A stretch of 32,932 bases of DNA from Planctomycetia bacterium (GTDB taxonomy: Bacteria; Planctomycetota; Planctomycetia; Pirellulales; JALHLM01), in assembly GCA_034440135.1 (NCBI GenBank), contig JAWXBP010000189.1:1-32932 (forward strand), read 5' to 3'. Positions within the stretch are counted from its first letter, which is position 1, and each line of letters starts with the position of its first letter. This document shows positions 14,969 to 23,652 of the stretch, piece after piece. A program made the position numbers and the translations under genes. The notes beneath the pieces are model-generated. The model ran no database searches, was not told where the DNA came from, and saw nothing but the letters and a program-made list of their open reading frames with translations.

Positions 14969-16801
14969 CTATCGGTTGGCTACTTGATCGGCCGCCCATT
15001 GTTCGACGAGCGACTGAGGATCAGCGCCGTAGATCTTGGTCACGGCGTCATTGAACGAGGTTCCCTCCCGCAGCGCCGTGATCAAACGCCCATAGCGCCG
15101 GCCGTCCTCCAGAATCGTTTTGCAGATGCCGTACGACGCCGTTGCATTCAGCCCGGACGAGGCGTCGGATCGTAAGAACAACTCCACGTTCTGGACGACC
15201 GCCACGGCTTCGACGACTTGCGCGTCCCAGGCCCGCACGCTGGGATCACGGCCCTCGACCCGCGCGGCGATCGCGCGGGCCATGCCATGCCCGAACCACG
15301 GCGGGATTTCGCCTAACCCCGCCACGCCGAGACCCGCGAGTTGAATTGCCACCGGCGGGCGCAACGCATTCTCGGTTTCCATCTCGGCGGGCAAAACCAG
15401 GCAGAAATAGGGATCAAGTCCTGAGTGGCGCCAATGCCCTGTGACTTCCTGTGGCACGCCACGTTGCTCCACCATCTCCGCAAATTCGGTGTAATCGACG
15501 CGTCGCTGAAAGACGAAGACCGTCACGCGCCCTTTGAACCACTCCTTGCCGCGCGGAATCCGCAAGGCCTGCGCGATTTTGTTGTGCTGCGATTCCGCCG
15601 TGGCGGCAACTTCTTTGAGCACGACTTCCGACGCATTGCCGATCACGTGGAACGACTTGCTGTCGGCGGTCGACGGTGTTGTGTCCGGCAGCGCCAGTTT
15701 CCAGTTCTTGGCGGCCAGCTCGACGCGCTTTGCGGAGATTTCGTCGGCGCTGAGTTTCGCGGATAGCGCCGCTTCCCAGACCTGCCGCGTGGGCACGCCA
15801 GCGCCGGATCCATCGAACGCGGCGCCTTCCGCGATCCATTTCTCGACCAGCGCGATGGTCGCATCCGGCAACGGATCGCGCCCCATCGGCATCCGCGCTC
15901 CGCCGGCGGTTCCCTTGAGCTTGCCGACCAACAAGCTCTCCATCGGCTTGCTGGGCGCGAACAATGCGCCGGTATCGCTGCCTGCCAACATCCGCGTGAA
16001 AGTATCGAAACTCAGATTCGCGCGCGGGTTATTGCCGCCGTGGCATTCCGAACAATGTTCGACAAAAATGCCGGCGATATCGCTGCCGAAGCTGATGGTT
16101 TCCGTGCCAGTTGGCTTCACAATGCTAGGTGTCGTACTCGGCGTTCCCGACGGAGCGGCCATTTCCGCGATGGCCACGGAGGGATCCGGCCCGTCGAACT
16201 TGGCGCCTTGGTCAATCCAGGTGCGAATTGTCGCCAAAACTTCGTCCGGCAAGCGATTGCCGCCACGCGGCATGTCGCCGGTATCGAGCACTTCATACAG
16301 CCTGCTGGCCATCCCGTCGCCGGGGAACAACACCGTGCCGTTCTCCGAGCCGCGGGAAAGCGCCTCGAAGTTTGCCAGGCTCAGTCCGCCGCGTGATTCG
16401 CGGATGTGGCAAGCCGCACAATTCGCCACCAGCAAAGGCGCTACGTCCATTGTGAAGCTGACGCCGGTGTTGGCGTTGCCGCCGGTCTTTTGGTCCGCAA
16501 GCAATCGCTTGGCGGCTTCGCTCCGACGCCGCCAACCGGCGAGTCGGTCGGCAAGTTCTGTTCGCTCTTCGTCAGAGAGCTCGAGCGCCAACTTGCTGAT
16601 CGAGGATTCCATCTCGGCGAAGAGCTTCGCCGCATCGCGGTACTTCTTCGCGCGATAGAGCTTGGCCACCTTGGCCAGCGATTCGTCGATCGCCGTGGCC
16701 TTTTTCGCGACGTCGTCCGACACCGCGGCGGGCGCAGGCAGTTCAACTAGTAAGGTGAATGCGCACGATAACACGAACGCGAAGCGCGGAATCCAACCCA
16801 T
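14969..16801 (-). CDS. Secreted dihaem cytochrome-like protein
   Basis: A 610-residue exported protein. After a signal peptide (MGWIPRFAFVLSCAFTLLVE, cleavage near APAA) and a helical segment (30-105) come two planctomycete-type cytochrome c modules: C128-AA-CH (NCAACHIRESRGGLSL) and C250-SE-CH (HCSECHGGNNPRANLSF). Each is followed by conserved Gly/Met-containing stretches (TGDMPRGGNRLPDE and GGARMPMGRDPLPD) that may supply axial Met. The C-terminal 240 residues (FKGRVTVFVFQRRVDYTEF ... WFGHGMARAIAARVEGRDPS) resemble a peptidase-MA-type domain, but the HExxH catalytic motif is missing (HGMAR stands near it), so it is probably not a peptidase. It may pass electrons while binding a polymer or protein. 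Haem attachment would need a system such as the CcsBA fusion encoded at 19782-23447. Confidence 0.85.
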   Translation of the reverse strand: MGWIPRFAFVLSCAFTLLVELPAPAAVSDDVAKKATAIDESLAKVAKLYRAKKYRDAAKLFAEMESSISKLALELSDEERTELADRLAGWRRRSEAAKRLLADQKTGGNANTGVSFTMDVAPLLVANCAACHIRESRGGLSLANFEALSRGSENGTVLFPGDGMASRLYEVLDTGDMPRGGNRLPDEVLATIRTWIDQGAKFDGPDPSVAIAEMAAPSGTPSTTPSIVKPTGTETISFGSDIAGIFVEHCSECHGGNNPRANLSFDTFTRMLAGSDTGALFAPSKPMESLLVGKLKGTAGGARMPMGRDPLPDATIALVEKWIAEGAAFDGSGAGVPTRQVWEAALSAKLSADEISAKRVELAAKNWKLALPDTTPSTADSKSFHVIGNASEVVLKEVAATAESQHNKIAQALRIPRGKEWFKGRVTVFVFQRRVDYTEFAEMVEQRGVPQEVTGHWRHSGLDPYFCLVLPAEMETENALRPPVAIQLAGLGVAGLGEIPPWFGHGMARAIAARVEGRDPSVRAWDAQVVEAVAVVQNVELFLRSDASSGLNATASYGICKTILEDGRRYGRLITALREGTSFNDAVTKIYGADPQSLVEQWAADQVANR

Positions 16802-16908
16802 CGTTTGCCCCGTTCACTTTCGACGCTCAGCGAAGGCTCGCGTCAGAACCATCCGGCGCAATGACCGCGAAACGTCCACGCCATCTTGGCGGAAGTGTGC
16901 TTTCCCGT

Positions 16909-17625
16909 CTACTTCTTGGCGTGGCGTCGGCGCTGCTCCAACTGGCGCGACGGGCGGCGCTCTGCTTGCGTGGGCAGGTAACCATACTGAATGGCGAACC
17001 ATTCGGCGTACCGCTCGCGGTCGGTGTAGCTGGTGTTCCGCTCATCGAGCAAATGTCCCAGTTCATGCACCAGGATGTTGTTCAGATAGAAATCCTTGAT
17101 CGCCGATTCGGTCCAGATCAGTCGCCAACCGTCGGCGTCCTCCTCCCAGCGGCCTCCGTACAGGATCGCCTCGGTATACTGGCTCGGCCGGGGGGGGCGG
17201 TGGTAGTACTCGACCAAGGATTCCTCGATCGGATACAGGTAGATGCAGGTCCCCCATTGCATCCCGTAACACGGGAAGCTCTGCTTTTTCCGGGTCATCC
17301 GGCTAAGCTGCACCACCTCCAGGGGGGCCACGAACTTCTTCGGCAAGTCCGCTAGACGTTCGCGGACCTCGTCCGGCGTCAGAATGTGCCGAAAGCCCTC
17401 ACCGGGCGATTGGACCACAAAGCGGTAGTCGGTGGCCTCACCGACCGGCTCGTACCAGTTTTCGGGCGGCACGAACGGCAATTGAGCGTTCCGCTGGCTG
17501 TTGCGCGCCCGGGTATTCAACGGAACCCCCCGTTGTGGGGATCTGGCGCGGGCGGAACTATGGTTATAGGCCAGCCGCGTTTCGTGGGACTTCTGTGAGA
17601 CGACGCTTCGTTGACCCCGACGCAT
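16909..17625 (-). CDS. HELGH metallopeptidase-like protein
   Basis: A 238-residue protein with a zinc-binding motif H187-E-L-G-H191 inside a helix (LNNILVHELGHLLDERN). E208 in RYAEWFAIQYGY, 17 residues later, is a plausible third ligand, as in gluzincin-type peptidases. The N-terminal 50 residues are basic, Ser/Arg-rich and unstructured, without a classical signal peptide. Before the motif is a mixed region with FPCYGMQWGTCIYLYP, whose two cysteines might pair. I do not recognise a named family; the fold could be a minimal metallopeptidase acting on the cell's own proteins. The gene is on its own, in the same direction as the dihaem gene but 107 bases ahead of it. The ATG at 17625 is taken as start; internal ATG codons before the motif cannot be excluded. 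Confidence 0.65.
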   Translation of the reverse strand: MRRGQRSVVSQKSHETRLAYNHSSARARSPQRGVPLNTRARNSQRNAQLPFVPPENWYEPVGEATDYRFVVQSPGEGFRHILTPDEVRERLADLPKKFVAPLEVVQLSRMTRKKQSFPCYGMQWGTCIYLYPIEESLVEYYHRPPRPSQYTEAILYGGRWEEDADGWRLIWTESAIKDFYLNNILVHELGHLLDERNTSYTDRERYAEWFAIQYGYLPTQAERRPSRQLEQRRRHAKK

Positions 17626-18014
17626 TACAACACCGCTCGATCTGGTTTTCCGACTCCTTGTGATCCATTCCTTGGGTGGCAGGCTCGATTGGGCTGCCGA
17701 TCCAAATTGGGGGTGCTTTCACCGCCCCCTGCGGCCCCCGACATCCCGCGGAGCGCCGCCTGACAAAGCCGACTCTCCCATACTAGCGCGACAGCAAAAA
17801 CAAAATCAAGTGAACACCGCAAGTTGTTTACTGCAATGGACTTACGAATTTCAATCCGGGACGAGGCGGGGCGCCAAAACGGGACCTCGCCGGATTGGTT
17901 TTTCGTGCCATGATGGCTACAAGGCGCGCGAATTCGCACCGCCGTGCGAACGCTTGATGCGTTGCGCGCAGCGAGTCGCGCGCACGGCGCAAACAAACTT
18001 CTTGGGCTCAAAGC
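17626..18014. other. Divergent intergenic region with a leftward promoter
   Basis: This 389-base spacer between the HELGH gene (leftward) and the thioredoxin-fold gene (rightward) contains a candidate leftward promoter (17780-17809) and an A-rich stretch around 17790-17815. GCGCGAATTC at 17926-17935 recurs in part near 18450 and 18570. Frames on both strands (for example a 150-codon leftward one) are Arg/Pro/Ser-rich without start signals, and I do not believe them. Confidence 0.4.
17780..17809 (-). promoter_or_regulatory. Candidate promoter of the HELGH gene
   Basis: Reading leftward, TTGATT (17809-17804) and TAGTAT (17785-17780) are separated by 18 bases within an unusually AT-rich patch. 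The transcript would start near 17773 and carry a leader of about 150 bases before the ATG at 17625. Confidence 0.45.
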
Positions 18015-18254
18015 ATGACGCAACACTCGGCGACGATTTACACGCGCGCAGGCTGCCATCTCTGTGACGAGGCGCATGAGTTGCTTACGCGCTATCGCAT
18101 TCCCGTCACGGCAATCGATGTGGATCTCGATCCGGACCTTCGTGCGCGCTATGACCAGTGCGTTCCCGTCGTCTGGATCGACGATCGCGAGCGCTTTCGC
18201 GGCCGCATCGATGAGCGCTTACTGCAACGCATCTTGCGTGCAGGGGACGAATGA
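18015..18254 (+). CDS. Glutaredoxin-like thioredoxin-fold protein
   Basis: A 79-residue single-domain thiol-disulfide protein of the small glutaredoxin (DUF836-like) group. The redox motif C14-H-L-C17 sits after the first strand (SATIYTRAGC), followed by helix CDEAHELLTRY, strand IPVTAIDVDLDPD, and the cis-Pro strand CVPVVWID, ending with FRGRIDERLLQRIL. It probably reduces disulfides or S-adducts in the cytoplasm; the partner is not visible. The ATG at 18015 follows GGGCTCAAAGC, a weak ribosome site. A 780-base non-coding stretch follows, so it is likely monocistronic. Confidence 0.85.
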   Translation: MTQHSATIYTRAGCHLCDEAHELLTRYRIPVTAIDVDLDPDLRARYDQCVPVVWIDDRERFRGRIDERLLQRILRAGDE

Positions 18255-18348
18255 GCGCTCGCATTTCTAGCGACGGACTTCACAGCAAATTGTGGCTGCG
18301 GGTGCTTGCGTCGCTCCGCGACGGTATCGGGCGCTCATCTCGTGGCGC

Positions 18349-18371
18349 GGGGAAAACATCGCGTTTTCCCC
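18349..18371. other. Perfect 9-bp hairpin downstream of the thioredoxin-fold gene
   Basis: GGGGAAAAC (18349-18357) pairs with GTTTTCCCC (18363-18371) around ATCGC. No T-run follows, so it is not a standard terminator. It lies 95 bases past the stop codon and may mark a transcript end or a small RNA. Confidence 0.35.
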
Positions 18372-18860
18372 TGAAAATCGAGGGTTTTCGACGATTTGCC
18401 ACGTAAGGCGGCGCGTCCTTCAAGGCGTCACCGCTCCTTGTGTGAAACCACGCGCTGCGCGAATTCCATCAGCAATGCCAAGCCCAAAGCTGGCGTTTCG
18501 GGGCATGGCATCCGCGAAGGCGTGCCGGCAATTCGCGCAGTTTACGGTTCCACTTAAAACTCTTGACAAAGCGGTCGCGCGAATTCCGCGAGGAACGTTG
18601 CAATCGCTAAGTCGTTGCTTTAAGCATGTCGCATGCGGATGAATTCACGCATTTGAGCGTCTCGGCAATTGCGTGTCGTCAGTGATTCGGTGAAGCGACG
18701 ACATTGGCCGAATGACAATTGCGAAGTCGCACGTGATCGTTCGCGCTGCGAAGTGATCCTTGTGCGACACGTATCTGCGCCGTGAAAAGGGATCCCATAT
18801 CGAAGGCGCATCGTGCCTTCGCGGCTGCACTTTGGGTATACTTTCCGCCGCTCGCGTCAC

Positions 18861-18866
18861 TATAAT
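18861..18866 (+). promoter_or_regulatory. Consensus -10 box upstream of the lipoprotein-ccsBA genes
   Basis: TATAAT at 18861-18866 is a perfect -10 hexamer, but the expected -35 position holds only weak candidates. A second -10-like TATACT lies at 18837-18842. If used, the transcript would have a leader of about 160 bases before the GTG at 19033. Confidence 0.35.
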
Positions 18867-19032
18867 CGGGTAGTACTTAGCGTCGCCCGAATGTCGCCGG
18901 CCGAGCCACCACCTCTGGCTTCCCACCTTATTGCCGGCACGCCCAGCAAAACCGTTATTCAGCAAGGCTTTACGTCGCCGTTCCTATCGCCTTTCGGGGT
19001 GGTAAGCGACCCTGATTGAGGAAATTTCCATC

Positions 19033-19728
19033 GTGGGCATGTACAGCAGTGTTCGGATGCATCGTGGGCCATTTTTACCGGCCTTGTCGCTGGTGATCGC
19101 CGCGCTGGTCGCCGGTTGTGGCAAACAAGAGGAAATCACTTCCTATACGGTCGCCAAAGAGGCCGCTCGGCCCGAGCCGCCCATCAGCGCTGGCTCCGAG
19201 AGTCCCGCTTCCGCCGAGACCGAGCCGGCTGCTACTACGGATCCATCCACGGGTCCGGACCGTATGCTGGGCGCCATCGTACTGCGTCCGCAACAAGGTT
19301 GGTTCTTTAAGCTCACTGGACCCGAGGCCGCAGTGACCGCGGCGCGCGAGCCGTTCGTCAACTTCTTGAAAACGGTTGATTTCACCGGCCCCGACCAATC
19401 GCCCGTTTGGAAGCTACCGGAGGGCTGGACCGAAGGCGCACCGCGGGCGATGCGTTTCGCTACGCTGGCTTTCAAAATCGATGACGTTCCTTTGGAACTC
19501 GCGATCTCCTCGTTGCCGAACCAAGGTGGCGACGCCGACAGTTACCTGCTTATGAACCTGAACCGCTGGCGCGGCCAGTTGGGCCTCGGGCCTTCGACAT
19601 TAGATAGCATGCGCAGCGCCGAGGGCGAGCTCGAAACGATCGAGCTCACTGGCAGTGAACAGGCGCTTGTCACAAATCTGCGCGGCAAACTATCCACCGG
19701 CGGCATGTCCGCGCCGTTCGCTCGGTAG
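19033..19728 (+). CDS. Lipoprotein of unknown function, upstream of ccsBA
   Basis: A 231-residue lipoprotein. The GTG start at 19033 is supported by GAGGAA (19018-19023) nine bases ahead; an ATG two codons later is less well placed. A basic, hydrophobic signal ends in the lipobox LVAGC with lipidated C29. A Pro/Ala/Ser/Thr-rich linker (40-75) leads to a globular domain: VLRPQQGWFFKLTGPEAAV, FVNFLKTVDF, WKLPEGWTEG, ALEISSLPNQGGD-like strands and LLMNLNRWRGQLGL. I do not know a catalytic function for this pattern; similar lipoproteins appear beside cytochrome c assembly genes in planctomycetes, as I recall. Its stop is 53 bases before ccsBA in the same direction, so they are probably co-transcribed. 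Confidence 0.8.
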   Translation: MGMYSSVRMHRGPFLPALSLVIAALVAGCGKQEEITSYTVAKEAARPEPPISAGSESPASAETEPAATTDPSTGPDRMLGAIVLRPQQGWFFKLTGPEAAVTAAREPFVNFLKTVDFTGPDQSPVWKLPEGWTEGAPRAMRFATLAFKIDDVPLELAISSLPNQGGDADSYLLMNLNRWRGQLGLGPSTLDSMRSAEGELETIELTGSEQALVTNLRGKLSTGGMSAPFAR

Positions 19729-19781
19729 CGTCGTTTGCGGCGCTGCCCATTTAGCCATCAAGTTCGCATCGGAAATAAACT

Positions 19782-22700
19782 ATGGCCACCGACGTTGCCA
19801 CGCCTCGCGAATACACGGAAATCCCCGCGCGCACGACATCGCCCACGCACGGCGATACATCCGCCCTGGAATTCGTGCGGATGCTGCTTGCGCCGCTTGC
19901 GTCGCTGCGGGTCACGATCGTGTTGTTTCTGTTGGCGATCTTTCTCGTTTTCGCCGGCACGTTGGCTCAGGTCAATCTCGATATCCTCGACGTATTGCAT
20001 AAGTACTTCCGCGCCTGGTCCGTTTGGATTCCTTGCCAGGTCTTTTTTCCGCGCTCGTTCTTTCCGACGTTGCAGGAAGTTCCCGGGATGTTCCTGTTTC
20101 CAGGCGGCGCGACGATTGGCGTGGCGATGATCATCAATCTACTCGCCGCCCACGCGGTGCGCTTCAAAGTTCAGGCGAAGGGAACGCGGTTGCTCGCCGG
20201 ACTGGCGGTGCTTGGCCTCGGAGTCGTGTCGTTGTTTGTCGCCATTGCCAGTGGCTTCAGCAGCGATGGCATCTTGGAAGCGTCGCTCATCCCGTGGCCG
20301 ATTCTCTGGCGCGTCTTCGTCAGCTCGCTCGTGCTGGTCTCGGTCACCATGGGCTACGCCTGGTTTCAGTTCGACGCCTCGCGCCGGTGGGAACGCATCC
20401 TCCTCGGCGTCGCGACGCTCGTACTCGGCGCGCTGACCGCTTGGCTCGTCTGGCGCGGCGATACCGCGCGGCTCAACGATTCCGGCATGCGGATCCTCTG
20501 GCAATTACTGAAAGGGCAAGCCGTCGCCACGGTGCTGTTCGCCGGCTGTTACTTGCTGTTCAAGAAGCGCGCCGGCATCGTGCTGCTGCATAGCGGCGTC
20601 GGCTTGATGATGATCTCCGAAGTCGTCGTCAGTTTCTGGGCAGTGGAAGGACAGGTCACCATGCGCGAGGGGGAAACCCTGCACTATGTGAGCGACATTC
20701 GCACCGTGGAGCTGGCCGTCGTCGATCGCACGAACCCTGACCGCGATACCGTGGTCTCGATTCCCAAATCGTTCCTCACCGAAAAGAACCGACGGATCGA
20801 AGACCCGCGGCTGCCGTTTGATATCCAGATCGTGGAGTTCATGGAGAACACCAATTTGGACCAGCCGACGGAAAAAGACACAAACCTCGCGACCGCCGGG
20901 CTTGGCAAGGACCTGGTCGCCCGCGCCGCGCGTCCGCTCTCTGGCACCGACACCGGCAAGGGCATCAACTACCCTTCGGCCTATGTGCGGTTGTTCGACA
21001 AGAAGTCCAAACAAGAACTCGGCACGCACCTGGTCAGCTTGTTCTTCAGCGTCAACAAGGCCTCGGAGAAGTCCGCGGTCGCTGATAAGTCTTACGACCT
21101 GGAACTGCGCCACCTGCGTACGTACAAGCCGTATTCGCTGAAATTGCTCGACGTCCGCAAAGACGACTACGTCGGCACCAGCACGCCGAAGAACTACTCC
21201 TCCGACGTGCATCTGGTCGACGGCTCGCGCGGCGTCGATCGGCCCAAGGTGCATATCAAGATGAACGAACCGCTCCGCTTCGCGGACGAGACGTTCTACC
21301 AAAGTAGCTACTACCTTGATCCGCGTGACGGCGCCGAGTACACCACGCTCAGCGTGGTCTCCAACTTCGGCTGGATGATCCCCTACATCAGTTGCATGAT
21401 CGTTTTCACGGGCATGTTCGCGCAGTTCATGTCGACACTCGGACGTTTTCTCGATCGCATGGATCGCGGCACGGCCGGTCCGGCTTTCCTCGAGTCGATG
21501 CACCAAGCCGTGCAGCGCACTGGAGAAGTAGCGAGGGTCCGGCGCGGGCGTCTGAATGCGGAGCAAGCCGAATCGTGGATCGGCAAACGTGAGCGTTGGT
21601 TTGCCACCGGCGCGGTGTTGTTGGCGGCGATGTTCGTCAGCTATTACGCGATGAAGCCGCTCAAGCCGCACGCCGGGATGGATCTGGACGCCTTCGGCAA
21701 GTTGCCGGTTGCGCACCAGGGGCGCGTCAAGCCGCTCGATACCGTGGCGCGCAACACGCTCCGCATTCTTTCCGGCAAACTGGAATTCAGCGACGTAAAC
21801 GGCAAGAAGCAGCCGGCCATTCGTTGGTTGGCCGATCTCTTGGCCCGTCCCGACGAGGCGATGGCGTACAAGGTCTTCCGCATCGACCACCTGGACTTGC
21901 TCGCCACGCTCGGACTGGAACGCCGCAAACAGCACTATTACGCGATTACAGAGTTCCAGGACAAGCTCCCGGTGCTCGAGGAGCAAGCCGAGGAAGCCCG
22001 CAAGACGCCGCCGGAAAAGTTGAGCGCTTACCAGCGCAAGGTGCTGGAACTGGAAAAGAAGCTCGGCGAAGTCATCACGTTACGGCAGGCGTTCTCGGCC
22101 ACGGTCATTCGTCCGGACCATGCACAAGAGGACGTGATGTCGGCCATGCAGCGCGCGGAGTTCCTGGAGCGCGGCACGCCGCCGCTGGCGATCCCGCCGA
22201 CGGACGACGCGACGGGCAAGTGGACCGCCTATTCAACCGCCACGTTCGACCTGTGGCGGCGCGAGATCATGCGCGCGCACGGAGGCGACGAAGCCGCGAA
22301 AGCCCCGCTGGCGAACGTCAAGATTCACCCCGCGGTGGAACAATGGAGCCAGATCTTCACCGCCTACGCGCAGGCCGACCCCAAGGCCTTCAACCGCGAC
22401 GTGGCCGCGTACCGGAACGAATTGGGCGCCGCACCGCCGCAAGAGTACGGCGCCACGCGGATTGGGGCCGAATCGGCGTTCAATCGCGCGGAGCCTTTCT
22501 TCTATACGGCGATCGTCTATTTTGTCTGCTTCCTGTTCTCCCTGATCGGCATGTTCGCCGCCTTGCCGCGCCTGCGTTCGTTGCACGTGTTTCAGACGAC
22601 GGCGACCTGGCTGTTTGCTTTCTCGCTGCTCGTCCACACCGTGGCGATCATCGCCCGCGTCTACATTTCGCAATACGCTCCGGTGACGAACCTCTATAGC

Positions 22701-23447
22701 TCGGCCGTCTTCATCGGCTGGGCGTGCGTCGCACTGGCCTTGGTGCTCGAATCGATCTTCCGGATCGGACTGGCAAATATGGTTGGCGCCGCGGCCGGCT
22801 TCCTCACGTTGCTCGTCGCCCATTACCTATCGCTCGACGGCGATACGATCGGCGTGATGCAAGCGGTGCTCGATACGCAGTTCTGGCTGTCCACGCATGT
22901 CGTCACCGTCTCACTCGGTTACGCCACGACGTTGCTGGCCGGCCTCTTGGGCATTGCCTACATCATCTACGGAGTGTGTACGCCCGGGCTCGATCGTGGG
23001 CTCAGCAAGACTCTGGCTGGCATGATCTACAGCGTGATCTGCTTCGCCATGTTCTTCAGCTTTATCGGCACCGTGCTGGGCGGACTGTGGGCCGATGATT
23101 CCTGGGGCCGCTTCTGGGGTTGGGACCCGAAGGAAAACGGCGCGCTGATGATCGTCCTCTGGAACGCGCTGGTGCTGCATGCCCGTTGGGGTCGAATGGT
23201 CGGCGATCGCGGGCTGGCGATCTTGGCCATCCTCGGCAACATCTGCACCTGCTGGTCCTGGTTCGGCGTGAACGAACTGGGCGTGGGCCTCCATTCGTAC
23301 GGCTTCACTGAAGGCGTACTGAAATGGCTCGGCATCGCCGCGGTCAGCCACCTGCTCATCGCCGGCATCGGGCTGATGCCGCAACATCTCTGGTTGAGCG
23401 GCCGCGCGCTCTTGAACGAGGAGCCTGCTCCGAACGCCACGGCGTAG
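19782..23447 (+). CDS. ccsBA: CcsBA-type cytochrome c synthase (ResB-CcsA fusion)
   Basis: System II haem exporter and cytochrome c haem lyase in one polypeptide of 1221 residues. The N-terminal part is ResB/CcsB: a membrane helix LRVTIVLFLLAIFLVFAGTL, further helices to about 290, then a large extracytoplasmic domain and a helix near 530 (WMIPYISCMIVFTGMFAQF). A soluble middle section (about 620-890) contains a second helix near 605 and the repeat-like text GRVKPLDTVARNTLRILSG. The C-terminal part is CcsA, with several helices and the haem-handling tryptophan-rich motif W-G-W-D-P-K-E (1112-1118). Separate CcsA and CcsB are usual; fusions are known in epsilonproteobacteria and Bacteroidetes and are shorter or similar. 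It would serve the dihaem protein encoded at 14969-16801. The ATG at 19782 gives a short polar N-terminus. Confidence 0.9.
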   Translation: MATDVATPREYTEIPARTTSPTHGDTSALEFVRMLLAPLASLRVTIVLFLLAIFLVFAGTLAQVNLDILDVLHKYFRAWSVWIPCQVFFPRSFFPTLQEVPGMFLFPGGATIGVAMIINLLAAHAVRFKVQAKGTRLLAGLAVLGLGVVSLFVAIASGFSSDGILEASLIPWPILWRVFVSSLVLVSVTMGYAWFQFDASRRWERILLGVATLVLGALTAWLVWRGDTARLNDSGMRILWQLLKGQAVATVLFAGCYLLFKKRAGIVLLHSGVGLMMISEVVVSFWAVEGQVTMREGETLHYVSDIRTVELAVVDRTNPDRDTVVSIPKSFLTEKNRRIEDPRLPFDIQIVEFMENTNLDQPTEKDTNLATAGLGKDLVARAARPLSGTDTGKGINYPSAYVRLFDKKSKQELGTHLVSLFFSVNKASEKSAVADKSYDLELRHLRTYKPYSLKLLDVRKDDYVGTSTPKNYSSDVHLVDGSRGVDRPKVHIKMNEPLRFADETFYQSSYYLDPRDGAEYTTLSVVSNFGWMIPYISCMIVFTGMFAQFMSTLGRFLDRMDRGTAGPAFLESMHQAVQRTGEVARVRRGRLNAEQAESWIGKRERWFATGAVLLAAMFVSYYAMKPLKPHAGMDLDAFGKLPVAHQGRVKPLDTVARNTLRILSGKLEFSDVNGKKQPAIRWLADLLARPDEAMAYKVFRIDHLDLLATLGLERRKQHYYAITEFQDKLPVLEEQAEEARKTPPEKLSAYQRKVLELEKKLGEVITLRQAFSATVIRPDHAQEDVMSAMQRAEFLERGTPPLAIPPTDDATGKWTAYSTATFDLWRREIMRAHGGDEAAKAPLANVKIHPAVEQWSQIFTAYAQADPKAFNRDVAAYRNELGAAPPQEYGATRIGAESAFNRAEPFFYTAIVYFVCFLFSLIGMFAALPRLRSLHVFQTTATWLFAFSLLVHTVAIIARVYISQYAPVTNLYSSAVFIGWACVALALVLESIFRIGLANMVGAAAGFLTLLVAHYLSLDGDTIGVMQAVLDTQFWLSTHVVTVSLGYATTLLAGLLGIAYIIYGVCTPGLDRGLSKTLAGMIYSVICFAMFFSFIGTVLGGLWADDSWGRFWGWDPKENGALMIVLWNALVLHARWGRMVGDRGLAILAILGNICTCWSWFGVNELGVGLHSYGFTEGVLKWLGIAAVSHLLIAGIGLMPQHLWLSGRALLNEEPAPNATA

Positions 23448-23459
23448 GCGCCCGGCGTT

Positions 23460-23652
23460 GGTCAGGCACCCTGGCCGAAGGCCAAGAACTCGGCGCAACT
23501 ATAAGACGTAGCCACATCCCAAACCCATGCCGGCAAATTGCCTGACGGGAAACGGCGTCGATTCTGTCAGGCAATTAGCCTGCATCGATTCCCGACTTCA
23601 GCGGCGAAAGTCGATTGGGCAGCGTCGTCGACTTTCAACAGGGTGCCTGACC
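23460..23652. repeat. 193-bp nested inverted-repeat element between convergent genes
   Basis: GGTCAGGCACCCTG (23460-23473) is exactly inverted at 23639-23652. Inside lies a second pair, AATTGCCTGAC (23536-23546) and GTCAGGCAATT (23566-23576), and a third, GAAAGTCGA / TCGACTTTC at about 23606-23636. All share or resemble the GTCAGGC core. The right end overlaps the stop codon of the ABC ATPase gene, whose TAG is part of the repeat edge CCTACGG read leftward. It sits between convergent genes, so it could also end both transcripts. Confidence 0.7.

Larger units (their letters stand above)
18255..19032. other. Long non-coding stretch before the lipoprotein gene
   Basis: Almost 780 bases without a credible gene, lower in GC than the flanks. 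Items I can point to: a hairpin at 18349-18371 (GGGGAAAAC / GTTTTCCCC, 9-bp stem, 5-base loop), a second weaker stem just after it (GAAAA / TTTTC, 18373-18389), an isolated TTGACA near 18560 without a good -10, TATACT (18837-18842) and a perfect TATAAT (18861-18866). Open frames on both strands (for example 18292-18642) have compositions unlike the neighbours. A small RNA or a long 5' leader is possible, but I cannot name one. Confidence 0.4.

Noticed and set aside
15534-16658. 374-codon rightward frame inside the dihaem gene
   Set aside because: Shadow; the leftward frame carries both CxxCH motifs.
18292-18642. 116-codon rightward frame as a gene
   Set aside because: No ribosome site, includes a perfect hairpin, and no motif seen.
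20505-21986. 493-codon leftward frame inside ccsBA
   Set aside because: Shadow; hydrophobic helices and the WGWDPKE motif are in the sense frame.
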